This document shows positions 13,901 through 27,593 of a stretch of DNA of 64,000 nt, piece after piece (positions within the stretch are counted from its first letter, which is position 1; the number at the start of each line of letters is the position of its first letter). Origin of the DNA: Cristatella mucedo (lineage: Eukaryota; Bryozoa; Phylactolaemata; Cristatellidae); NCBI GenBank assembly GCA_009760855.2, contig WPIO01000021.1:1791001-1855000 (forward strand). Reading direction: 5' to 3'. The notes under the pieces are model-generated. The model made no database searches, was not told where the DNA came from, and saw nothing but the letters and a program-made list of their open reading frames with translations. The position numbers and the translations under genes were made by a program.

Positions 13901-16900
13901 AATGTAAAGCGCCTAGACAGAGATTGAGTTCTCTGAGGGCGCTTTATCAAGTGTACTATTATTATTATCATTCTGGCAAGTATATATGCATGAGACAGCT
14001 AGCTGATAATGCTTAGTTATAGTGTCATGTGTCTCCTATTTGGGCTACCGTTTAAGGCCATCCCGATACGATTGCCTCGTCACTCACACGCTCCTTGTTG
14101 TTAGTCTGAGCTATCGGGTATGATCAGTGGCATGAGTCTCGTCATCGACGACCACGGCTCAACCTTATAACTGACTCTTATGTACTCATGATTCTAATGT
14201 ATCTCCGTCTGTAACTCCACAAAGCCATTAAGACTACGTGGGTATTACGCAGGAGAGTTTTTGCATAGCGCACTCACAGCGTAAGCGGCTTTCAGTACGC
14301 ATTCGGTAGCTAACAGACTTCATCCCGGGCAACAAAGAGAAAGTGGGAAGTATAGCAAAGTCAGGAGAGCAGTTGGGGTAGTGAGTAGCATGGAAGTAGC
14401 AGCTGAGTACCTCCAAAAAAGATGAGCCATAGTCGGCAGCAGGAAAGTATTTGTCGTTGCTTAAAAGAATCGTGGAAGCGATTTTCAATGCGCACGAAGA
14501 GGCTGATGCTGTTGCAGCACTCTTTTAAATGAACCAGTTTTTATGATAACCCAGGTAAAGCAGCTTTGAATAATTCTAACGCTACGTTCAGCCCTAGTTT
14601 CATTCTTAGAGAGACGAGTAAATTTTTAGGATTACATTCTGGCTGCAAAGAGTGACATGTGAAAACGTCGCTGACTTCGCCCTTCTCAATGATAAAGTAC
14701 TTCCACTGGCATACACGGCAAACTTCTATCGGCACATTGCTCAGGCAGAAGATTTGATTGCAAGGATTGGTGAGTTCACTCACAGCAAGCGGTGGGCATG
14801 GCACAAAAAAGGAGCGGATTTGTAAATGTCTGCCAATCAAAATTTGACATTGTGTTGCGTCTATTGATTCCTTAAATTCTTTGCAGCTTATTCGGATCAA
14901 GTGCCAATAGCTGCTATCAGCTGCATGATGATTGAAATTGACCATTCTGAGTCACCAGGCCTTGAAGATGGTGTTTGTCAAGGTAGAAACATTGCGGACA
15001 GAGTATACGAGAGTAGTGAAGAGCTGCCGACATCGGGCGCCAGCAGCTCGTGCCTGTATCTCATTACACTGGCGGTGGCTGAAGATCATCGTCGTCGAGG
15101 AATTGGTACGCAACAAAAAACCGCACTCCTTCCTGATTGCCTCCGAGCATCCATAGCCTACTAAACCGGCATCTAGAAACTAGAGCCGCGCAGAGCTAAA
15201 TCTGAGTTCTGAGCTGTTGCGTTTTCGCTTGTCCTAGGGTGCTTAGTCGAAGCAATTTTCTTGCAGGAAGCTAAAGAGTGCACCCCTATGCGATCTTTAT
15301 TAGCTATGCTAAACATTTACGGCAGAGTGTTAATGAGGGAGGTCGACAGGCCTGTAGCTCGATAAGCGAATTGCCTTTTTATACCCACCAATCAGAGACG
15401 ACTAAGCAACGGTGCTGGAGCAAGCTTTCCTGCATGGTCTCTACTCGTGCACTGACGTCACCGACTTCGCTTTGGTGGCTGCACTCGAGTTCAAGCAATA
15501 TCTTCTCATATTTTTGAGCTGAATGCTAGCATAGGAAAGACGATTCCATCTTTTATAGAAGCCATGCTTGATTTAATTTTCTTTCTGTCGGGAATCTAAG
15601 ATTTCTGTGAGACGTGAACATATATATCGGAGAAGCACCTTCATCACTTCTCCCAAGTTCAGGCTCCACGACAGTCTTCTCGTGACTTTGTCCAATTGAC
15701 CACTCATGGACAAAACAAACCACATGGGACTTGGCAACCAAAACTTAAAAACGCAAACTGCATCCCCCGGAGACATAGAATACCTAACGGCTCGCGTCAT
15801 TGGTGTTGTTTGTGAATGACTTTGTCTCTACTCGTGTCGCTCAGTCAATGCATCAATTATAGTTCAACTGCTGCCAAATAGATACCCAGTCAACCTTAGT
15901 GCGGCTTTGCTTAGCAAAGGTGGCCTCTTTCAATTGTAGGATCATACTAACTCCCCATCTCCGACACAGTTAATCTTTGCATAAAAGGTGCAATCGCACC
16001 CAAACAGCTTTGCTCGAGCCACGATTCGATGAGAAAGTGAGGCCGCCGCTGCGATGGCTCCTTGAAGCTCAACTATATATAGCGTGTAGTCTCTCTCAAT
16101 GAATGTACGGTTACGGCGGTTGCCCGGTGTTTGCAGCCTGTGAATTACTGGGGACCGACAGCGATTCTCTGCAGGATCATCGGAATAAGTACTTCAGAGT
16201 ACAGGCGTTTAAGGCATGGATGATTTTTATGCTGGCAAAACGTCCTCCACTCTATCAATGCCATAGGTGAAGCAATTATAATGAGAATAATTTTAATATC
16301 AATAAACTTGTGTAGCACCCTGAGAGAGCTAAGTCTCTCTCTCTATGTACTTTACCTCTTTTGAAAAGTAAGCAAGTAAAATCTTAGCGACGGCGTGCAC
16401 AATTGCAATACGCATGAGCTTACAGAGGACTGAGAAAAGCACGACGTTCGCTTAATGATTGCATGCAATATTTCAGCACTAGAAACGCTATAAAGACATT
16501 TCACATTGGTCAAGCAGATGCTGTGAGAAACTGGTGAGAGTTTATTAAATGTCATCAAGTGAGAGCTTACAAACTGAAAGCTTATGAAACATTAGCATGG
16601 TACGGCAGCCAGTCTAAAACCACTCTCTAGATTACTAAAAGCTTCCAAAGCATAATCAATAGTAATCAGCTAATACTAATATAGTCATTCACATATCAGC
16701 CTCGAGAACCAAATCTCTATCCACATATCACAATCTGTATCTTAAAAAGTAGTATAGCTTGGCATCTAAAGTAATAGTCAGCTGTAATTTGGGCTTCGTG
16801 GTGATTGGTGCTCCTCTGCACACGTGCCTCTCTGTGTTTCTGGAATATACCGTTCTAAGCTGGGTACTTGTTGTATTAACTAACGTAAGGTCGCTGTTTA

Positions 16901-19900
16901 TTGCTGACGCGCTCTGCTGCCGTACCGGTGCAGCACCTGCTACACGTTTTCCATGTTCGATGAGCCAACTCCAGTAGTATTTGTGACAGTTCTGCGAGGA
17001 CTAGGATCTGTTACGTGTGTTGTGTGCGGCAACACTCTCTGTTCGGGTATTGCAGTAGCATGCTTGCAACATTCCATCAAGGGAAAACTGAATAACTGCT
17101 GTGGATCCTTAGCAATCATATTGTGCTAGTCTGATTGCTTTTTACTTTTGAATATTCTGGTGACCATTGTTCTGAAGCTTCATTGCCTTTCGATCTGCTT
17201 GGTTATACAGCCTGCTGTTTGAGGAATCGAGCTTTCAAGAGCTGAACTGGCTGTTTGCTCAGCCGAAATTTGAGTTTCAGAATAATACCTTTATAAACTT
17301 CCGCTAATTACAGGGCAGTTTTTATACAATGTTGAGTGCAAGCCTGATCGAATCTTTAGAAAGCGCTTACCCCAAATAGCTCCACGAATGATGCTCACAG
17401 CCAGTAAGATTGATTTTTGGTGTACACTTATTTAGAGTATTATTGCCCTGGCTGTAGACACGCAACATTTGAAGCAAAGCTTGGCAGAACTTTTTAAGAA
17501 CTAAAATCTACCGATAGTTTTAATTCTAGTAAGAGCAATGCTGAGAAATGTCCTCGACTGTTACTCTATTGAGGGTCAATCTGCTTTACCTCTCTGCGAT
17601 TTCGCTGCTGATTGAGTCGGCATTGAAGCTCATGGAATAGTTGGCAGTCTTTGTTACGTGCGTGATGAGGATCCTTGTTCATATGTCCATAAGCTTTACG
17701 ATGGCAGAGAACTGATTTGTCAATCAGGCAATTTTGATGTTTTGACGAAGTCTCTTCGTTTCGCTTGTCATCTTGATGAGCATCTAATTCTCAATGGCTG
17801 CGAACATTACTGGGCTGCTTACATGATGATTCCAATTCAATTTGAAGTTGGTGCATGCAATGCGATGTGAACTTCGTAGTCCAGTGTCCGTCAAACGATG
17901 TCGCATGGTGGCGACCATGCTACGGTGTTTTTGAATCGGCAAGTGTCATGAAAGCTTGAATTGCTCGGACTTAATTTGGCTCTTCCTTTTGAAAACTGTC
18001 AGCGGCTGCTCGCTCAGCTGCGATGTCTTCTAGACATTCTCTACCATGCCTGACAGAATCCCGAAGTGAATGTAAGCCAGACATGGCTGGATTGGCTAGG
18101 TGATATATAATACCGTGGATGAAAAGGAAAAGTTGTAGCTGCAACGTTACACGGACATTTGCTCCTTATTCTATCTCGCCCACTAATAATTTTTAGTGCT
18201 GAGATTGGTCCAGTCACCGAATGAGGTGGAGCTAAAGTTAACAATATTTGCCTGTCTCCAGCTACGTGAACCAGAACGTCAGGGACATCGAGGTTTCAGT
18301 GTACGCGTTTTTTAAGCCCAGCTTGACAACTTGAAGGCCTTCGGGGAAGAAGACGAAAGTGCAGCTGCCACGGCAGCTGGAAAGAATGTCTCCGAAATCC
18401 TTTGTAGGAATTTATGTTGGAGCTTGACAAGAAGGCGACGCAGAACGTTGTCACCTAACGTAGTTGGTTGTGATAGGTTGTTTTATAGGTTGTTTCTGGA
18501 TTTATTTTATTATTCCGACCGAGGGCGGACTTAATTGAAGGAGGGCGAGTAAAAGTCCGTCATGCTACAGCAGCCAAATTATGACAGTGCTAGATATTAT
18601 TACCAGTTCCTGAATTACGACCAATAGGAACAGTATATTTCATTGTCTATAGTTTAGAAAAAATAGCTAGCCATCCACAGTGACGGCTAGTCAGCTGTAC
18701 TTTGAGTTTCAAACTAATGAGTTGCAAGCTATGCCTATTGCTGTGCACACGTGCCTCTGTGTGTGTCTGGGCACAAAGCTATGAACGTGTCGTATTAAGA
18801 TGAGGGTGCTCTTGATTGTAGCTGTGCTCGACAACCGTATCGGTGCAGCAACCGAGACTCGTTGCTAGTGTTCAAGGAGCCAACTATGCCAATAGTAGCC
18901 ATGCTTCAGCAAAGGATTAGCACTAGCTGCGTGTGCTGTATTAAAGGCGATGGACCTTATCTCACGAGCTGTTGCCGTGCACTCGCAATACGCGGTCTCC
19001 AAAGTCTTCAATGTCGGCTAAAGGCCCAGCAGAATGACTTGTCGTCAGAAGAGTACACGGTACGATGGACAACCCAATTAGAAACTTTCCCCAGAGGTAG
19101 GACAGAGCAAGACAGTGAGCGGACATGAAGGCGAATGACATACCTTGACATTAGATGTCCTGCTTGATAGATAGCGAGTACAGGCCGGTAAGAAGTGGCG
19201 TAATATTACAGTTGCGGCGTTCATGGTACTCTCACACACCTGGAGTTGAATGTCTTAAGTACGCCACACACTCGCATATATAACAAAGGAAATTTTGGAT
19301 TTTGAAGTCTACTGACTGCCCTAGTGCTTGGCTGGACAGTACCCTCCGAACGGCTAGTGCCATTTATTTTAAATTTGTGTTTGGTCTTAAACACAAGCTT
19401 GCATGAAAAAAATATGAAGCATGGGTAATCGAACTTCGGAAGTTCTCGAACTCTTATGAGAGTCTCACGTGCACGAACCTTAATAAGGACAGAGCCTTGA
19501 GCTTGGATAGGCCAGCTAATCACAAGGTGGTCAAAAGGAGCAAGCCGTCATCGAAGTCCTTCCATGTGCATTTTACTCTTTCCCATCAATGCAGCTCGCT
19601 CTGAGCTTTGCGATTCCCTTGCAGCCACGTTGACATTTCAGAAGTGCAGGCTCAACCTTCGGACAGCATTTAATTCTATCCATGTCACCTAGGTTGCTAG
19701 TGGTCAACGCTGACATATTTGGCTTGATTCACTTAATTCATGTCTTCAGTTACTATATGCGCCCTCCGAGAATTGAATCTCTTTCTAGGAACTGTAAAGA
19801 TAAGGAATCAGCAACAAAATATCCAGCTCATTCACACTGAAACTTGTATATCTCAGCGGTGCCTTAGTCAGTTGGAAAGGAAGGCGTGCAGTGGCATCAG

Positions 19901-22900
19901 GACTCGCAATAAAACCTCGGTACACGTGGAACTAGTCTTGATACTCCTCATATCCGGTATCAATGCTCTGCCCCAATCAATATCACCCAGTCTTCTCCTC
20001 AGGCAAGCACATCTTAGGGAACGATGTTTACCATAATTAATGCAAATCTACGATCGGAGGTCTGGGTTCACGGTTCATGCTGCGATTGCAGCATCCTGCT
20101 GGAGGCACAAGAATGCTGGCCATTGCTCGCTGCTCCTCGAGCCGACGGAGGAGACATTGCGTTAGAGGTAGAGGTAGAGGTAGAGGTAGATGTAGAGGTA
20201 GAGGTAGAGGTAGAGGTACCTGCGGTGGGTGTGCCACGAGTCGAGCAATTTCTGAAAACGCGATTGCTGCACCAGGACCGAGCGGTACAGTAGAATGAAT
20301 CTACAGGTAGGACGACGAGAACTATTTACGCCTGGCTTGCAGGTTGAGCCCGACGAACAACTGTGTCTTTGATGTCGTAAAGTAAATGCACGAAGGGGTT
20401 ACATGGAAAGGTTAAGTAGAGGACGCCGCACACAGAATTGAAGAAATACTGCTGCTTCACGCGTGTGAGCTGTGCAGTTGAGTTAAGAGTGCCGGTCTCT
20501 TGCCCATGGCAGTTCTAAAGGCAAGTGGCACTGAGGTCTCGATATTCTCCGGGCGCTAATATGCCAATTACTGCTTCTGATGAGGTGTTTTCTTCTTTCA
20601 ACCTTGATGAGCCGGTGTCTCGTTCCAAGGCGGTTGTTCTTGTATCAGTAACAGGTGCCCTTAAACCGGCAAGGGTATATGTCGAAAACGTTTGAAATAT
20701 TAGGCATTTGCATTCTGGGTCCCCAGAGAATACCGCCGTAAGAGATTCGGTTTGTCAACAACTACAGTTTCCTTTTAGTGGAATGCCAGACATTTCAGAC
20801 CTGCTTGTGCTGAGCGGTTTTTTATGTGATCCAGTAAAAATGCTCAATCTTGACGTTATGCCTGTGCCAAAACATGAACACGAAATGAATCACTTATGTT
20901 AAAGAAGTAGCTGTGCATTCATGACAACCAATCCGCTTATTGATGCAGCAGTAACTAAATAACGAAACGTAGTTTCGGCTCCCCAATCTCATTCGTTTTA
21001 CCAACTTACTGCGTCTCAAATGAACAGCATCTGCTGCCGCTCTCCTTTATTGGTCATAATTTCAGCATGCTAGCCCGTTCGATTTGCCTAGCAGCTACTA
21101 AAATAACGGTACATTAATATTGTAGCTTCGGCTCTGCTCGACCACGCTGTCACGTTGTGTTGCCACGGATCCAGAGTGGCGGACTTTATACGACTGTGAG
21201 TAGGCGTCCCACTAAGCCTGCTGCTTATTGTTACCATGGCGCTAGACGCACAAGCTGCACATGCATATCTCAGTAAATGCACTTCACCAGAAGCAAATGT
21301 GAATCCTGTGCTACAGGGATGAATGTATCTATAGGACCAAATTCCCTTTGCAGGCAGAATCCTCCTCATTAGAGGTCTTGTCAGAAGCGACCTTAAAAAG
21401 GCAAATTTGTCTTCTATACAGAAGGCTGGTGCCACACTCTGGTTGCCTTCGAGTGCTTCTAAATTGGTCATTTTGCCTGCTTTATAGCCATACTGCTCTG
21501 TCCTGCCAAAATGGCAATGCTTATTGAAGCATAGCAAGGACAAAGCTCTTCTCCAGATTAAAGACAGTCTTAGGCTTTACCTTTAGAAAGGTCATTCGGC
21601 CCTCAGATCAGAGCAGTATTTTGGTGGAGGTATGCTGTCAGTAGATCATTGCCCGGCTCTAGGTACTAGGAGTTTCGCCGTGTGTTTTGGTTACTGTGTT
21701 TTCAGGGATGACAGCGTCGCCAGACAAAAATAGTTATAATTTATCCTTCTCGGAACTGGCGAATGATCAAGATTCCCATATCAAACTAATAATAATAATA
21801 TTAATAATGCACTCGATAAAGCGCCCTCAGAGAACTTAATCTCTTTCTAGGCGCTTTACATTTGCTTCAAAGGGAAATGCAATTGAATGGTAAATAAAAT
21901 CATGCTTGAAAAACAAACAAAAATGAATAATATGGTTAGGGGTGACATGCACAGGGTCAGCATGCAAATGTGGTTAGTGGCAGCATGTATAGTGTCAGCA
22001 CGCGTAAGCACATGAAGGACGAATCGCAGGGACCCACTAAATGTTGTCCTAAATAGGTGTTTTTAAGTTCTTTTTAAATGTAGTCAGGTCAGGGGATGTT
22101 CTGACGCAGGTCGGGAGTGAGTTCCGGGCTTTGGGAGCATACGAACTAAATGTACGGTCTCCAAAGGATTTAAGGTTTGTACGAGGTATTTGTAGACTGT
22201 TGGATTCCGAAAAGCAGGTGGTACGATGCTTGGCCTAATGGGGTAGTATTTCTGAAAGATAGGCTAGAGCCATAGAATGAAGGGACCTAAAAGTGAGTGA
22301 CAAAACCTTGAAGTCAATCCGTTGCTTGACTGGTAGCCAGTGCCGGTCGGCGAGAAGTGGAGTAATGTGGCAACTGCGACGCTCACGAAAAACAAGCCTA
22401 GCTGCAGAGTTTTGCACCAGCTGCAATCGCCTGATCGCGCATGCTGGTAGGCCAGTAAGCAGTGAGTTGCAGAAGTCGATAGGCAGATTTGACTGTGGAG
22501 CTGATAAGGTCGTCTAACGAGAGGTCGCTTTGGAATATGACACCTAGATTTCGAGCTGATTCAACAGGAGATATGCTGGCAAAGCCAATTTTGAGAGTCA
22601 GCCTTTCCAATCTCTGAATCACACCGGGTTTGTTCATAGCTAGTAAGTTAGTTGTATCATCGTTTAGTTTCAGAAAATTTGCTGCCATCCATGTGCGGAT
22701 GTCATCAATGCGTGCAGCAAGTGAGTTGAGAGAATTTGAGGTACTCGAAGGCTGGGAGGCATCAAAGCAAAGGTACAACTGAGTGTCATCCGCATACAAA
22801 GGAAAGCCTAGATTGTGCTTGGCAATCACATCAGCAAGAGGGAGAGTATAAACCGTGAAAAGAACCGGACCTAGCACGGAGCCCTGAGGTATTCCGTAAT

Positions 22901-25900
22901 TCAGAGGTACTTCAGATGATCTTTGTCCATTCACGTCAATACTCTGGAATCTCCCACTGAGATAGGACCTGAACCACTGCAGAGCAGTGCCAGTGATGCC
23001 CAGGCGAGATGAGAGGCGCTCTAGAAGAACTTTGTGATCGATGGCATCAAAAGCTGCCGAAAGATCGAGCAAAACAAGCAGAGACATTCTACCCATGTCT
23101 GCATTCCGAAGTAGGTCGTTGTATACCCTAAGCAATGCTGACTCTGTGGAGTGATTAGCTCTAAAGCCAGACTGGAACTTACTAGCAATGTGTGAGGTTT
23201 CGATATATGAGTTCAGCTGGTCTGCCACGACCCGTTTCAGTGTTTTTGATAGGAATGGTAGAAGGGAGACTTGGGGTAGTCGCTTAAGTTCTCTTGGTCT
23301 AGTGTCGCTTTCTTGAAAAGTGGCCTGACTACAGCTTTTTTGAAAGGTGCTGGGACATGACCTGAGGCTAATGACATATTAATGATGTTAGTTATGCGTG
23401 GCAGCAGCAGATCAATGCAACGTAGGAGCAGAACAGTCGGAATGGGGTCCAGAGGACTTGTTGTCTTCTTTGATTGAGATACGAACTTCAGGACTAGATC
23501 ACTAGTGACCTGCTTAAATACAGACATTGAGGTGCAGCCAGGAACCGAGGAACAGCATTCTAGTGGGGAGGTTGTCATCGCAGGGATGGATTCCCTGATC
23601 TTGTCTATCTTCTGCACAAAGAATCGAGAGAAGCGATCGGCTAGATCATCACAAGGATCACCAGGTGAGGAGCTAATCTGGGAACGGTTGAGGAGATGGT
23701 TTATTGTCGACATCAGCATTTTTGGATTGTGCATCTGTGTTTCTATATGTTTCTATAGAAGCTAGACTTGGCCTTTGCTAGGAACGATTTGTATGACCTA
23801 CAGTAGTCTTCATATGCCTATCGATGGACAGTTAGTCCGGATCTTTTGTATGCTTTTTCAAGCTTGCGTTTAGTAGACCTGGCTAGTTTAATGTCTGTGG
23901 TAAACCATAGGCCGTCTGGGCGGGGGGGGGCGCACAGTGCGCTTTGTCAGAGGTGCAAACTCGTCGAGCGTGTCAGCTAGTGTTGTGTTGTAGCTATCTA
24001 CCAATGATGACAGATCGGAGGGAGGACAGCAGAGGTGAAGCAGATATTCTCGCACGGACAGCATCGATGTCAAAGGTCTTGAGGTTTCGTGATTCACAGG
24101 TTATTTTAGAGGAGGAGGTGGGCACACACTGTAGATTGAATGAGATCTGCATGTGGTCAGATAAGCAGGATTTATCGCTGGGGATTAAATGAGCTGCAGA
24201 AATACTAGGATCGTTAAGAATATTTTAAACTAGTGGGGGCCACTGTATCAACTCTAAAAAGGTTAAGATCCGCAGAATAAGCAGCTAGCGATAATAATAC
24301 TATGAATTATGCATTTGTATACCACTTGAAAAAACTATTTATCTCCATATCTTCACGTAGGCTGGAAGGAAAGAATACCAGAAATACGGCTGGCGGATGA
24401 GCAAGCGCTTCGACTGGTTTGCTTAGGGGAGAAGTTATCAGTAACTTCCTGTGAGTTCTTACTTGCTTACATTGAACTGTCTTCATTACAGCAAGGGTCC
24501 TGATGTATATTCGGGCGGGGTCTCATACAGATCGCTAGGTTTTATGAGTAGTACTCATATTTGACAAATATTTCGGGCCATCGATGGCTCGCTTCAGCTC
24601 CGGGAATTCATCCAAGAACAGTTTGATTTCGAAGCAGATTATTGATCGTCCATACCTTCACTTTGAAATTTTAGTTTCATCCTAACCTTGCTGATGCAGC
24701 TACATCTCACTCCCCCCCCCCCGAAAGTGGGCGCTAGCGTCCGTTCGGTTTTGGCTGGCACATTTATTTAAGGTTTAGCTTCTAAATTTGGCCCTATGTC
24801 CACACGCCCTACGAAACCGAGTGGCTGATCTCAGCTCGAAGAAGCCGCGATCGTACCTTTAATTGTTAGCCAATACCGATAAGCTGACCACGCTGAGCAG
24901 CATGCATACTTAAAAGAGGCTCGGGTTTTCCTGCTTGTCCATTCCGGGCTACGGGGCTTGCCGGAAGCGGATCGGTAGCTCTGCTGCTACGCCCTCGACC
25001 CAAGGCAGGGCGCCATTCCTGTAGAGCAGACGTACTTCGCCCCTCAGTCCTAAGTCATGCCTCGCCCCGGTCTATGCTTAATGAATGTGGTTGTCAAAGT
25101 TCGTGATGGCTGCCGCTGCTGCTATTGGCTTAGGCTGCCTGGGTACCGACAGAGGCGGAGCAAAGGGAGCCGAGACGACACACTAGGTAAGGTGGTTGCT
25201 TTTCACGACCTCGGGACCGAGGTCGTGGGCTTCAATCCTACCGTGGGCGATCCTTTGTTGCCGCTGCCAGCTGTGATGATAGCCATAAAGGTTCTTCTGT
25301 CGCTTTACAAAAGAGACTTTTGAATCAGCTAGTATTTTTTTAAGGGGAGGGCGGGCCGGGGGTACAGATGCCCCGGAGCGAGCCAAAGCCAAGGGGCGCC
25401 AAAAGCAAACTGGATTGTGCATATTTTCTTAAACTATTTTATGTGAGAATACAATCTTGATTTCAAGTAAGTCCTTGTTTCATTTGACTTGACATTGCTG
25501 GATGAGCTAGTTAAGCATGTTTACAGTCTTAGAACAAATTGTAGCTTGGAGTTCTGGCGGCACACAGGCGACGACACGGAAACACCGAGGGGCTTTAACC
25601 ACCACCACTGTATATACAGCTGGCGCTCGCAGCAAAACGAGTGCATGGCCGTTCACCTCTTCGTCCGCGTTCCAACTGTCCTCCCCGTTCGCTCGCTCCA
25701 TCTTGCCTGCCACAGGCGGGCTGCGTCGCGTCAAGGGTCGCGTCAAGGCCCGGTCTGCTGCCCAGGGCGAGCCAGCTTGAACCAGGCAGGAGTTCATGCT
25801 GCAAGTCAAGATTCCGTGGTCAATACCTTTTTTTGGAACAAGAGAGAGCACCTACGTATTCTTTTCGAGAAAAACCCTGAGGTGGAAAGAATTAAAAGTC

Positions 25901-27545
25901 TTGGCCATCGTTGTCAAACATGACTCTGCAACTAGTTGCAGTGCAAGAGTGGAGGCTGGGAAAGCAATCAATGATGGACTGAACAGCACTGTAGGCCTTT
26001 TGGAGCAACTGTCTGAGCACACAAGTGGAACACTTGAAACATGAAGGGAAGCTGGTAGTCTCCTATATAGTATTCTGAACTTTATTTGCTTGGCTCTGCT
26101 ACCATATTGATACAGCATTTTAAGGAAGATTGGTCGCTTTCAGAAAACACTGCAGGATCCAAAGATGAACTTCAAAGACGCCTCGAATGACCTCCAAGCT
26201 CTTGGGATTGAGTTGTCAAGGCTTCGAGAAAACCTGTAACAACAATCACTACTAGATACCAAACGGAGATGTGAATTGTGGGGAGTTGCAGTTCAACGAA
26301 GAATCCACCGAAGGACGCAGATGCCTGGAGAACTCTCTCAAGATGTTGGTCTCGCGGCAGAGTGGAAGATTTCAAGAATAGTAAGGGGCAGCTTATAGAC
26401 TATCTCCGACAAGAAATTACAGCTAGGTTTCCCGCTTACAACCGGGATGCCAAATTTTTTTTCTTGTTTGAAGTTAACAAGCTTTTAAACACACTTGACC
26501 AGACCAAACTTGGCCAGTCATTTCTAAATCTTGTATGTTTCAATGTTCAGACGTTGATGAAACAGAGCTGTACAGCGAAATATGTCACTGTAAAATGCTT
26601 TCCCTTCTTCTCACCATAGCTGTACCAGTTGCCAGCTCTGAATGTTCCTTTAGAAAGCTACAAATAATCCTGTCTTATCTGAGAGAATCACTGGAGCAAA
26701 ATTGACTCTCTGATTTGACCTTGTTAAGCATGGCTGGTTTGGTCTAGCGGTTATGGTGCTCGCCCCGACCAAGGTCTGACTGAGGTCGTGGGCTCGAGCC
26801 CCGAGGCATGTGTGAAGCGCCTGAATAGAGATTAAGTTCTCTTGGGGCACTATATAAATGAATTATATATATATATATATATATAACTAAAGGAACACTG
26901 GAAAATGCTGCCTTTCAAACTGTAATAGAACAGTTTTCCATATTCGAGGCAAGAAAAATTCACCTTAGTTAAAGCTGTGATAGCTACCTTGTTCCTTTAC
27001 TACAGTTAATAAAACTTTCTCTACTCGATATACCTGCTTGTGTGCATTTTGGCATTTCTTCTGTGGTGGAGCTATTTTGCCGAAATTTCTGACTAGGGTA
27101 GGGAGCGCCATTTCTAGCTAAGTCCCCGGACACCTAAAGGTCTCACTGCGCCTCTGACGGGGCTCTGTCACAGGAAGAACCACAATGCCTGCTCGAAGAG
27201 CTCTACCGGTACCCCTTCGCATCCTGCCGTAAGTCATCCTATACTTAACTTGGCTTTTCGGTGTGATCGACTGCCACTCAGAATCCAGGAGAGGGTAGGA
27301 GAGAGAGAGAGGGGATCGGAGAGAGAGAGACAGAGAGACAGAGAGAGACAGAGAGAGAGACAGAGAGAGAGAGAGACAGAGAGAGACAGAGAGAGACACA
27401 GAGAGAGACAGAGAGAGACAGAGAGAGACAGAGAGAGACAGAGAGAGACAGAGAGAGGGAGAGACAGAGACAGAGAGACAGCGAGACAGAGGAAGATGGA
27501 GAGGAAGTGAGGTAGTAGGAGAGGAAGAGAAAGAGTGATATGACT

Positions 27546-27593
<48 letters not shown>

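Larger units (their letters stand above)
8450..14629 (+). other. NAA50-like intron 2
   Basis: GC-rich to about 11.0 kb with no recognised exon, then AT-richer. Contains the SINE-B head (8645-8740), a TG-rich stretch (11990-12060), L-A LINE pieces (12360-12570, 12812-13975) and an L-B piece (14190-14500). The short frames between 9.3 and 10.0 kb match nothing known. Confidence 0.5.
15110..20091 (+). other. NAA50-like intron 4 (putative GC-AG)
   Basis: Starts GCAACA and ends GATTGCAG. Contains an L-A piece (16265-16560) and two related segments (about 16775-16985 and 18690-18900). The remainder, about 4 kb, shows no gene or repeat I recognise. Confidence 0.5.

Noticed and set aside
20101-20160. 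Alternative reading of exon 5 starting GTRML, joined to the GT donor at 15106
   Set aside because: GTRML looks like GTKML of NAA50, but this frame ends in the wrong phase for the last exon and runs into Arg-rich repeat. The GC-donor model gives GIGT plus a correct join.
22398-23228. Functional reverse transcriptase gene
   Set aside because: RT motifs including YADD are intact, but the element is 5'-truncated and frameshifted on both sides of this frame.
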